From Microbacterium sp. cx-55 (GTDB lineage Bacteria > Actinomycetota > Actinomycetes > Actinomycetales > Microbacteriaceae): a stretch of DNA of 64,000 bases. This document shows positions 1 through 7,289 of the stretch, one piece after another. The notes below the pieces were generated by a model. That model made no database searches. It saw only the letters and a program-made list of their open reading frames with translations, and was not told the DNA's origin. Made by a program: the position numbers and the translations under genes. The first letter of the stretch is position 1. Each line of letters starts with the position of its first letter. Location of the stretch: contig NZ_CP088261.1 of assembly GCF_021117345.1 (NCBI RefSeq), positions 2,852,001 to 2,916,000 on the forward strand, written 5' to 3'.

Positions 1-1308
1 GCATTCGTCGTGGCCGCGACTGCCATCGCCGGCAGCTCGCTCGCCGCGTGCTCCTCCGGCGGACCCGCCGCGGGCAGCGGCTCGGCCGACGATCTGGACG
101 CCGCCCTCGAGGCCGGCGGCGAGATCACGTACTGGTCCTGGACCCCGTCCGCCGAGGACCAGGCCGCCGCGTTCGAGAAGGAATACCCGAACGTCAAGGT
201 CAACGTCGTCAACGCCGGAACGAACACCGAGGAGTACACCAAGCTCCAGAACGCGATCAAGGCCGGTTCGGGCGCGCCCGACGTGGTGCAGGTCGAGTAC
301 TACGCCTTCCCGCAGTTCGCCCTCACCGAGGGCCTGCTCGACCTGGCCCCGTACGGCTTCGGCGACCTCGAGGGCGACTACACGGCATCCACCTGGAACT
401 CGGTCGACTTCGACGGCAAGATCTACGGTCTGCCGCAGGACTCGGGCCCCATGGCGTTGTTCTACAACAAGACGGTGTTCGACCAGTACGGCCTCACCGT
501 CCCCACCACCTGGGACGAGTACATCGCGGAAGCCAAGAAGCTGACCGCCGCCGACCCGACGAAGAAGATCACCAACGACACCGGCGACTCCGGCTTCGCG
601 ACCAGCATGATCTGGCAGGCCGGCGGCCAGCCGTTCCAGGTCGACGGCACGAACGTGACGCTCGACCTGGCCGACGAGGGCTCGCAGAAGTGGGCCGACA
701 CGTGGAACCAGCTCGTCGACGGCGATCTGCTCTCGGACGCCTCCAGCTGGAGCGACGAGTGGTTCCAGGGCCTCGGCGACGGATCGATCGCGACTCTCGT
801 GATCGGCGCATGGATGCCCGGCAACCTGGAGGCATCGGTTCCGGATGCCGCCGGCGACTGGCGCGTCGCGCCCATGCCGACCTACGACGGCACCCCGGTG
901 TCGGCGGAGAACGGCGGCGGCGGCCAGGCGGTCACCAAGCAGAGCGAGAACCCGGCGCTGGCCGCCGCGTTCCTCAAGTGGCTGAACAACGACCAGGCGA
1001 GCATCGACATCTTCGCGGCGAGCGGCGGCTTCCCCTCCACCACCGCCGACCTCGAGTCGGATGACTTCCTGAACGCGACGTCGGACTACTTCGGCGGCCA
1101 GGAGATCAACAAGGTGCTGGCGCAGTCCGCATCCGACGTTCGCGAGGGATGGCAGTACCTGCCGTTCCAGGTGTACGCGAACAGCATCTTCAGCGACACC
1201 GTCGGCCAGTCCTACGCCTCCAAGGGCGACCTGAACGAGGGTCTCGCCACCTGGCAGGACCAGCTCGTGCAGTACGGCAACGAGCAGGGCTTCACCGTCA
1301 ACAAGTGA
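1..1308 (+). CDS. Sugar ABC importer binding lipoprotein, 5' end outside window
   Basis: Membrane-anchored solute-binding protein of a CUT1-type sugar importer. The frame is open from base 1. A hydrophobic stretch ends in a lipobox L-A-A-C (Cys codon 49-51), so the start and positively charged part of the lipoprotein signal peptide lie left of the window; the GTG at 10 is only an in-frame codon. The mature part is about 419 residues, normal for family 1 binding proteins. The segments AGSGAPDVV and VPTTWDEY recur in similar form in the binding proteins at 11210 and 40675, so the three belong to one subfamily. The importer's permeases are not seen and would have to lie upstream. The substrate is inferred from the following GH51, GH35 and galE genes: an arabinose- or galactose-containing oligosaccharide. 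Confidence 0.9.
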   Translation, partial: AFVVAATAIAGSSLAACSSGGPAAGSGSADDLDAALEAGGEITYWSWTPSAEDQAAAFEKEYPNVKVNVVNAGTNTEEYTKLQNAIKAGSGAPDVVQVEYYAFPQFALTEGLLDLAPYGFGDLEGDYTASTWNSVDFDGKIYGLPQDSGPMALFYNKTVFDQYGLTVPTTWDEYIAEAKKLTAADPTKKITNDTGDSGFATSMIWQAGGQPFQVDGTNVTLDLADEGSQKWADTWNQLVDGDLLSDASSWSDEWFQGLGDGSIATLVIGAWMPGNLEASVPDAAGDWRVAPMPTYDGTPVSAENGGGGQAVTKQSENPALAAAFLKWLNNDQASIDIFAASGGFPSTTADLESDDFLNATSDYFGGQEINKVLAQSASDVREGWQYLPFQVYANSIFSDTVGQSYASKGDLNEGLATWQDQLVQYGNEQGFTVNK

Positions 1309-1315
1309 CGCACGC

Positions 1316-1356
1316 GAGGGGCGGGTCGCATCGATCATCGATCCGGCCCGCCCCTC
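1316..1356 (+). terminator. Hairpin after the binding-protein gene
   Basis: Perfect 10-base arms (1316-1325 and 1347-1356, GAGGGGCGGG with its complement) enclose 21 bases. It starts eight bases after the stop codon. There is no T-tract. It could be a terminator, or an mRNA 3' stabiliser that lets the binding protein be made in excess over GH51; hairpins sit in the same place after the other two binding-protein genes. Confidence 0.6.
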
Positions 1357-1380
1357 GTCACGTCGCCGCAGAAAGCGATC

Positions 1381-2904
1381 ATGACCTCCTCCACACGAAT
1401 CGTCCTCGACCCGGCCGCCCCCGGCGCCGCGGTACCGCCTCGCCTGTTCGGCACCTTCGTCGAGCACATGGGCCGGTGCGTCTACGACGGCATCCACGAG
1501 CCCGGTCACCCGACGGCGGATGCGGCCGGCTTCCGACGCGACGTACTCGAGCTCGTCCGCGAGCTGGGTGCGACCGTCGTGCGCTACCCGGGCGGCAATT
1601 TCGTGTCGGGATACCGCTGGGAGGACGGCGTGGGCCCCTCCGACGAGCGCCCCGTGCGCCTCGACGCCGCCTGGCACAGCACCGAGACGAACCAGGTCGG
1701 CCTGCACGAGTTCGCCGACTGGGCGGAGCAGGCCGGTCTCGAACTCATGCAGGCGGTGAACCTCGGCACCCGGGGCGCCGCCGAGGCCGCCGATCTGCTC
1801 GAGTACACGAACCATCCGGCGGGCACCGCGCTCAGCGACCGCCGGCGCCGCAACGGCCGCGACGAGCCGTTCGGCGTGCGCCTGTGGTGCCTCGGCAACG
1901 AGATGGACGGCCCCTGGCAGATCGGCCACAAGACGGCCGACGAGTACGGCCGGCTCGCCGCCGAGACCGCGCGCCTCATGCGTTTCATCGACCCCGACAT
2001 CGAGCTCGTCGCCGCGGGCAGCTCCAACCACGAGATGCCGACGTTCGACGCGTGGGAGCGCACCGTGCTGCGCCACACCGCCGGCCTCGTCGACCACATC
2101 TCGGTGCACGCGTACTACGAGGAGGCCCCGGGCGACCCGGAGAGCTTCCTCGCCTCCGGCGTCGGGCTCGACCGCTACCTCGGCGACGTCGCCCGCATCA
2201 TCGACGAGGTGCGCGCCGAAGAGGGCATCGAGAAGCCCATCGGCATCAGCGTCGACGAGTGGAACGTCTGGAACCAGACGCGGTGGAACGAGGTCGACAA
2301 ACCCGACGTCTTCACGGGTGACTGGCCGATCGCCCCGCGCCTCATCGAAGACGACTACACCGTGACGGATGCGGTCGTCGTCGGCTCCCTCCTCATCACG
2401 CTGCTCCGCCGGGCCGACCGGGTGACGATGGCGAACCTCGCGCAACTCGTCAACGTGATCGCCCCGATCCGCACCGAACCGGGCGGCGCCGCATGGCGCC
2501 AGACGACGTTCTTCCCGTTCCAGCTCACCGCGACCGCCGCGGCCGGTCACGTCGTCATTCCCGAGATCGCCGCCGCATCCGTCGACACGGACCGGTACGG
2601 CGCGGTCGACGCGGTGGATGCGGTCGCCACCGTGGACGGCGACGACATCGCCGTCTTCCTCGCGCACCGCTCGCTCACCGAAGCGACCGAGGTCGAGCTG
2701 CGTCTCGGCGTCGCCGCGCACGAGGTCGAGGGCGTCGTCCTGACGACACCCGACGGCGGCGATCGCGACACCGTCAACGCCGCCGCATCCCAGCCCGTCG
2801 CCCCCGTCCCCCTCCGGGTCGAGACCGACGACGACGGCTCCGTCCTGCGGTTCACCCTCCCCCCGCTGTCCTGGGCGCGCCTGCGCCTCGGGACCGCCCG
2901 CTGA
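1381..2904 (+). CDS. Alpha-L-arabinofuranosidase, GH51 (first copy)
   Basis: Intracellular retaining arabinofuranosidase of 507 residues that would release L-arabinose from imported arabino-oligosaccharides; there is no signal peptide. The (beta/alpha)8 barrel is followed by the usual C-terminal beta domain. The acid/base is Glu174 in C-L-G-N-E-M-D-G and the nucleophile Glu293 in S-V-D-E-W-N-V-W; R-Y-P-G-G-N-F near residue 68 is also typical of the family. ATG at 1381 follows a weak Shine-Dalgarno (AGAAAGCG). The gene lies 72 bases after the binding-protein gene and 17 bases before GH35, so it is probably in their operon. A paralogue of nearly equal length lies at 37172-38683 with its own importer. 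Confidence 0.93.
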   Translation: MTSSTRIVLDPAAPGAAVPPRLFGTFVEHMGRCVYDGIHEPGHPTADAAGFRRDVLELVRELGATVVRYPGGNFVSGYRWEDGVGPSDERPVRLDAAWHSTETNQVGLHEFADWAEQAGLELMQAVNLGTRGAAEAADLLEYTNHPAGTALSDRRRRNGRDEPFGVRLWCLGNEMDGPWQIGHKTADEYGRLAAETARLMRFIDPDIELVAAGSSNHEMPTFDAWERTVLRHTAGLVDHISVHAYYEEAPGDPESFLASGVGLDRYLGDVARIIDEVRAEEGIEKPIGISVDEWNVWNQTRWNEVDKPDVFTGDWPIAPRLIEDDYTVTDAVVVGSLLITLLRRADRVTMANLAQLVNVIAPIRTEPGGAAWRQTTFFPFQLTATAAAGHVVIPEIAAASVDTDRYGAVDAVDAVATVDGDDIAVFLAHRSLTEATEVELRLGVAAHEVEGVVLTTPDGGDRDTVNAAASQPVAPVPLRVETDDDGSVLRFTLPPLSWARLRLGTAR

Positions 2905-2921
2905 TCGAATCGGAACAGACT

Positions 2922-4727
2922 GTGACCACCTTCACCATCGGCGAGACCGACTTCCTGCTGGACGGCCAGCCGCACCGCATCCTGTCGGGGGCGCTGCACT
3001 ACTTCCGCGTGCATCCCGACCAGTGGGCCGACCGCATCCACAAGGCCCGCCTGCTGGGGCTGAACACGATCGAGACCTACGTCGCCTGGAACTCCCACGA
3101 GCCCGTGCACGGCGAGTGGGACGCCACCGGCTGGAACGACCTCGGCCGCTTCCTCGACCTCGTCGCCGCCGAGGGCATGCACGCGATCGTGCGCCCCGGC
3201 CCGTACATCTGCGCCGAATGGCACAACGGCGGCCTGCCGGTGTGGCTGACCGGGCTGCCGGGGGCGACGCTCCGCAGCTCGGAGCCGACCTATCTCGCCG
3301 AGGTCTCGACCTACCTGCGCCGGGTATACGAGATCGTCGCGCCCCGCCAGATCGACCGGGGCGGCAACGTCGTGCTCGTGCAGATCGAGAACGAGTACGG
3401 CGCATACGGCGCCGACAAGGACTACCTGCGAGAACTCACCCGCGTCACGCGGGAGGCCGGGATCACCGTGCCGCTCACGACCGTGGATCAGCCGATGCCG
3501 CAGATGCTGCGTGACGGCAGCCTGGAGGGCCTGCACCTGACCGGATCGTTCGGCTCGCGCGCCGCCGAGCGCCTGCAGACGCTCCGCGAGTTCCAGCCGA
3601 CCGGGCCCCTGATGTGCTCGGAGTTCTGGGACGGCTGGTTCGACTGGTGGGGCGGGGTGCACCACACGACAGATGCCGCCGCATCCGCCGCCGAACTCGA
3701 CACCCTGCTCGCCGCCGGCGCCTCGGTGAACCTCTACATGCTGCACGGCGGCACGAACTTCGGCCTGACCAACGGAGCGAACGACAAGGGCCGATATGCG
3801 CCGCTCGTCACGTCGTACGACTACGACGCGCCGCTGGATGAAGCGGGCAACCCGACGGAGAAGTTCCACGCCTTCCGCGAGGTGATCGCGAAGTACGCGC
3901 CCGTGCCGAGCGAGGTGCCGGCGCCCGCCGTGCCCGCCCCCGCGTTCGAGGTTCCGCTCGAGTCGGTCGGCGACTGGCTTCCGGAGGCCGCGGGTGGCGG
4001 TGCCTCGGGTGCGGGTGGCGGTGCCGCGGGTGCGGGTGCCGCGGGTGCGGGTGCCGCCGGCTCGGCCGTGCCGCCGACGTTCGAGGATCTCGGGCATCTC
4101 GGCGCGCTCGTCCGCTACGACGCGGCCCTGCCGGAGGCGGCTTTCGACGGGTCGGATGCGGCCACTCTCGTCTTCGACGAGGTGCGCGACATGGCCTGGG
4201 TCATGGTCGACGGCGTTCCGGCAGGCCGCCTGTCCCGGGCACTGCACGAGCGTGCGCTCGTCGTTCCGCGCGGGGCGCAGCTCACGGTGCTCGTCGAGGA
4301 TCAGGGCCGGGTGAACTACGACGTACGCCTCGGCGAGCGCAAGGGACTCATCGGCGGGGCGTCGGTCGGTGGCGTGACGGTGACGGGTTGGCTGGCGACC
4401 CCGGTCGACCTCGAGGCGGTGCGCGGGGCGGTTGCCGCATCCGCCGTCCGCCCGACGGTCGGGCGCACGGGCCTGCGCGCATCGTTCGAGCTGGCGGAGC
4501 AGGCCGACCTGTTCCTCGACACCGCCGCATTCGGCAAGGGATTCGCGTTCGTGAACGGCTTCCTGCTCGGCCGCTACTGGGTGAACGGCCCGCAGCGCAC
4601 GCTCTTCGTGCCCGCGCCCGCGACGCGCGCCGGCGCGAACGAGCTCGTCGTGATCGAGCTCGACCAGCTCGCTGAGCCCGTCGCCCGCTTCCTCCCCACC
4701 CCCGCCCTCGGACACACCGAGGAGTAA
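2922..4727 (+). CDS. Beta-galactosidase, GH35
   Basis: Cytoplasmic beta-galactosidase of 601 residues. The barrel carries the family signature around G-P-Y-I-C-A-E-W (residues 93-100) and G-G-L-P-V-W-L. The acid/base is Glu158 in Q-I-E-N-E-Y-G and the nucleophile Glu234 in C-S-E-F-W-D-G-W. GTG at 2922 is chosen because the homologous N-terminus begins there; the frame stays open upstream only as a shadow of GH51. Around residues 357-382 (about 3991-4070) is a low-complexity Gly/Ala linker encoded by short repeats of GCGGGTGCC type, between the barrel and the C-terminal beta domains; most family members have no such linker. It follows GH51 by 17 bases. Confidence 0.92.
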   Translation: MTTFTIGETDFLLDGQPHRILSGALHYFRVHPDQWADRIHKARLLGLNTIETYVAWNSHEPVHGEWDATGWNDLGRFLDLVAAEGMHAIVRPGPYICAEWHNGGLPVWLTGLPGATLRSSEPTYLAEVSTYLRRVYEIVAPRQIDRGGNVVLVQIENEYGAYGADKDYLRELTRVTREAGITVPLTTVDQPMPQMLRDGSLEGLHLTGSFGSRAAERLQTLREFQPTGPLMCSEFWDGWFDWWGGVHHTTDAAASAAELDTLLAAGASVNLYMLHGGTNFGLTNGANDKGRYAPLVTSYDYDAPLDEAGNPTEKFHAFREVIAKYAPVPSEVPAPAVPAPAFEVPLESVGDWLPEAAGGGASGAGGGAAGAGAAGAGAAGSAVPPTFEDLGHLGALVRYDAALPEAAFDGSDAATLVFDEVRDMAWVMVDGVPAGRLSRALHERALVVPRGAQLTVLVEDQGRVNYDVRLGERKGLIGGASVGGVTVTGWLATPVDLEAVRGAVAASAVRPTVGRTGLRASFELAEQADLFLDTAAFGKGFAFVNGFLLGRYWVNGPQRTLFVPAPATRAGANELVVIELDQLAEPVARFLPTPALGHTEE

Positions 4728-4756
4728 CTCCCCTTTCCTCCCCCACCTCCTCCCCG

Positions 4757-4836
4757 CCGACCCACCCCTCTATTCCCGACCCACCCCCTTGCCACCGCGC
4801 ATAAGGGGGTGGGTCGGAGACAAGGGGGTGGGTCGG
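4757..4836. terminator. Double-word palindrome between GH35 and galE
   Basis: The word CCGACCCACCCC occurs twice on the left (4757-4769 and 4776-4790) and its complement twice on the right (4803-4817 and 4822-4836). The nested pairs share one centre (4796/4797). The inner stem is a perfect 15 bases with a 12-base loop. There is no T-tract. It is probably the 3' end signal of the GH51-GH35 transcript. Confidence 0.6.
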
Positions 4837-4893
4837 CGAAGGGAGCGACGGGGATGCGGGAGAATGAGAACCACACACAGACAAAGGAGAACC

Positions 4894-5868
4894 ATGTCCT
4901 GGCTCGTGACCGGCGGCGCCGGCTACATCGGTGCACACGTGGTACGCGCGTTGGCGGATGCGGGCATGCCGCCCGTCGTCATCGACGACCTCTCCAGCGG
5001 GCACGCCGGGTTCGTTCCCGACGACGTGCCGTTCGTGCGCGGCAGCATCCTGGACCACGCTCTCGTCGAGAAGACCCTGCGCGACCACGCGGTCGAGGGC
5101 GTCATCCACGTCGCCGGCTACAAGTACGCCGGCGTCTCGGTGCAGCGGCCGCTGCACACCTACGCGCAGAACGTCGAGGGAACCCGGGTCGTGCTCGCCG
5201 CGATGGCCGACGCGGGTGTCGACAAGCTGGTGTTCTCCTCGAGCGCTGCGGTCTACGGCACGCCCGATGTGCCCCTCGTCACCGAGGACCTGCCGAAGCG
5301 GCCGGCGTCGCCGTACGGCGAGTCGAAGCTCATCGGCGAGTGGCTGATCCGCGATCAGGCCGTCGCGACGGCGGACTCCCCGCATCCACTGCGGCATACG
5401 TCGCTCCGCTACTTCAACGTCGTCGGGTCGGGTGACCCGGTGATCTACGACACCAGCCCGCACAACCTGTTCCCGATCGTGTTCGAGAAGCTCATCGCGG
5501 GCGAGGTTCCGCAGATCAACGGCGACGACTACGACACCGCCGACGGAACGAACGTCCGCGACTACGTGCACGTCGCCGACATCGCCGCGGCCCACGCCGT
5601 CGCGGCGCGCCGTCTCGCCGCCGGCGAACCCGTCGAACCCGCGTACAACCTGGGGTCGCAGAACGGCCTGTCGGTGCGCGAGATCATGGACGCGATGGCC
5701 CGGGTGACCGGCATCGACTTCACGCCGAAGATCGGCCCTCGCCGCCCCGGCGACCCTGACCGCATCGTCGCCACCGGCGAGCTCGCGGCGCGCGACCTGG
5801 AGTGGGCGAACCGATTCCGCGTCGATGACATGGTGCGAAGCGGCTGGGAAGCCCGCCGCAACGCCTGA
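4894..5868 (+). CDS. galE: UDP-glucose 4-epimerase
   Basis: NAD-dependent short-chain dehydrogenase-type epimerase of 324 residues that interconverts UDP-galactose and UDP-glucose, the last step of the Leloir pathway. The NAD-binding glycine motif T-G-G-A-G-Y-I-G is at residues 6-13. The catalytic serine lies in the S-S-S-A-A-V-Y-G segment (115-122), and the Tyr-x-x-x-Lys pair is Tyr141/Lys145 in Y-G-E-S-K. ATG at 4894 is preceded by a good Shine-Dalgarno (AAAGGAGA, 4884-4891). It is separated from GH35 by a strong palindrome, so it may have its own promoter. Its partners galT and galK lie 10 kb away. Confidence 0.95.
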   Translation: MSWLVTGGAGYIGAHVVRALADAGMPPVVIDDLSSGHAGFVPDDVPFVRGSILDHALVEKTLRDHAVEGVIHVAGYKYAGVSVQRPLHTYAQNVEGTRVVLAAMADAGVDKLVFSSSAAVYGTPDVPLVTEDLPKRPASPYGESKLIGEWLIRDQAVATADSPHPLRHTSLRYFNVVGSGDPVIYDTSPHNLFPIVFEKLIAGEVPQINGDDYDTADGTNVRDYVHVADIAAAHAVAARRLAAGEPVEPAYNLGSQNGLSVREIMDAMARVTGIDFTPKIGPRRPGDPDRIVATGELAARDLEWANRFRVDDMVRSGWEARRNA

Positions 5869-5885
5869 GCCGGCGGTGATCGCCC

Positions 5886-5954
5886 GCTAACTCCTCCAGA
5901 TCGGTCGCTTCCGCCCACGTACGGGCCCGAAGTGGCAGTTCTGGAGGAGTTAGC
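5886..5954. repeat. Family A palindrome, copy 1
   Basis: Perfect 15-base arms, GCTAACTCCTCCAGA (5886-5900) and its complement (5940-5954), around a 39-base centre: 69 bases in all. It lies between the converging galE and lacI genes and is a likely bidirectional terminator. The same arms recur at 14818 and 15034. Confidence 0.85.
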
Positions 5955-6037
5955 CGCGCAACCCGACCGGCATCGCCCGGTCGGGAGCGCTCCCGGAGGG
6001 CGAAAGCACCCCGCGCAGGCGCGAAAAGCACCCCGGT

Positions 6038-6100
6038 GAGGTGCGGCGGTACCCCGGCGAGGTGCGGCGGTACCCCGGGAGGTGCGGCGGCACCCCAGCC
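6038..6100. repeat. 21-base tandem repeat, three units
   Basis: Three units of 21 bases, GAGGTGCGGCGGTACCCCGG-like (6038-6058, 6059-6079, 6080-6100); the third is degenerate. They end 13 bases before the lacI stop codon. No gene is seen in 5955-6113. Confidence 0.8.
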
Positions 6101-6113
6101 GGAGAGGAAACCC

Positions 6114-7130
6114 CTACGCCGACCCGCGCCAGACGATCGGCGCGTCGAGGACGATGCCCTTCCGGGCCGATTCGTCGCCGCCGAGTTGGGCGAGCACGGC
6201 CTGGGCCGCGGCCACGCCCAGCCCTTCGGCCGGCTGGTGCACGGTCGACAGGTGCGGCGTCGTGCGGCGTGCCCACGCGCTGTCGTCGAACCCCACCACG
6301 CCGATGTCTTCGGGAACGCGCCGCCCGGCCGCGCGCAGCGCCTGCATGGCGCCGGCCGCGACGGCATCGGATGCGGCGAACACCCCGTCGAGATCGGGCA
6401 CGCGCGCGAGCAGGCGCTCCATGCCGGCCGCGCCGTCGGCGAAGGCGTAGAGCGGCACGGGCTCGACGAGCGCGGGGTCGAAGTCCTCCCCCAGCGCCTC
6501 CCGGAATCCGGCGAGGCGGTCGGTGCCCGAGTCGCGGTCGAGGGCGGCGGCGATGATGCCGATCCGGCGGCGACCGGTGGCGCGGAGCCGCTGCGTCACG
6601 GCGCGTGCGGCGCCGCGGTTGTCGATGCCCACCCACGCCCCGCTGATGTCGGGCGGATGACCGACGTAGGCCGCGGGCAACCCGAGGCGCGAGACGACGG
6701 CCGTGATCGGGTCGTGCTCGCGCGCGGAGATGACGACGACGCCGTCGACGAATCCCCCGCTGAGGTAGCGCGCGACGCGGTCGGTATCGCGGGCCGTGTC
6801 GACCACGAGGCAGACCATCTGGTAGTCCGCTTCCGACAGGGCGGTGTTGGCTCCGAGCAGGATGCCGCCGATGTTCGGGTCCTCCAGGAACAGCGAGTGG
6901 GGTTCGTGCACGATGAGCCCGACGGCCTGGGTGCGCTGGCGCACGAGGTTCCGGGCGGCGGTGTTCGGCACGTAGCCGACCTCGTGGATCGCCTGCTCGA
7001 TGGCGGCGCGCGCGCCGTCCGAGACGTATCCGCCGTTCAGCACGCGGCTCACGGTGCCCCGCGAGACCCCTGCCGCGCGTGCGACGTCGTGCACTGTGCT
7101 GCGGCGCCGCACGGAGGAAGGGGAGTCCAT
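6114..7130 (-). CDS. LacI-family regulator of the GH42/alpha-galactosidase operon
   Basis: Repressor of 338 residues: N-terminal LacI helix-turn-helix (about residues 13-32, V-H-D-V-A-R-A-A-G-V-S) with hinge, then a periplasmic-binding-protein-like sugar-sensing domain ending in the usual G-V-V-G-F-D-D-S segment. It is divergent from the GH42 operon at 7290, and two near-identical palindromes of LacI type lie between them, so it most likely represses that operon until a galactoside or galactose binds. No Shine-Dalgarno is visible; TAGGCT stands seven bases upstream of the ATG, suggesting a leaderless mRNA. The inducer cannot be read from sequence. Confidence 0.9.
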   Translation of the reverse strand: MDSPSSVRRRSTVHDVARAAGVSRGTVSRVLNGGYVSDGARAAIEQAIHEVGYVPNTAARNLVRQRTQAVGLIVHEPHSLFLEDPNIGGILLGANTALSEADYQMVCLVVDTARDTDRVARYLSGGFVDGVVVISAREHDPITAVVSRLGLPAAYVGHPPDISGAWVGIDNRGAARAVTQRLRATGRRRIGIIAAALDRDSGTDRLAGFREALGEDFDPALVEPVPLYAFADGAAGMERLLARVPDLDGVFAASDAVAAGAMQALRAAGRRVPEDIGVVGFDDSAWARRTTPHLSTVHQPAEGLGVAAAQAVLAQLGGDESARKGIVLDAPIVWRGSA

Positions 7131-7137
7131 GCGCGTC

Positions 7138-7143
7138 AGCCTA
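7138..7143 (-). promoter_or_regulatory. -10 hexamer placing lacI on a leaderless mRNA
   Basis: TAGGCT on the minus strand lies seven bases before the ATG at 7130, with no Shine-Dalgarno between. No clear -35 is seen. Confidence 0.5.
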
Positions 7144-7187
7144 TCGACGCGAATCGGACTTGACGGAGTCGGCGCGCGATGTCAGTA

Positions 7188-7246
7188 TGTGCACGTTCAC
7201 ACATTCTGCAGATGACTTTCACAGTCCGAATGTGTGCACGTGCACA
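7188..7246. promoter_or_regulatory. Two LacI-type operators upstream of the GH42 operon
   Basis: TGTGCACGTTCACA (7188-7201) and the perfect palindrome TGTGCACGTGCACA (7233-7246) have a central CG like most LacI-family operators. Their centres are 45 bases apart. A possible promoter TTGACG (7160-7165), 17-base spacer, CAGTAT (7183-7188) ends inside the first operator, so repressor binding would block transcription into GH42. Confidence 0.75.
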
Positions 7247-7289
7247 GTCCGCACAACTTTCTCGCCTGACGCAAAGGAGCGCCCCTCGG

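Noticed and set aside
2547..4715. Open frame of over 700 codons antisense to GH35
   Set aside because: Mirror of a GC-rich gene: no known motif, composition dominated by Arg, Glu, Gly and His; the plus strand has a complete GH35 with catalytic residues.
5886..5954. Integron attC site
   Set aside because: GCTAAC/GTTAGC ends recall attC core sites but do not fit RYYYAAC/GTTRRRY. There is no integrase and no cassette-like gene order.
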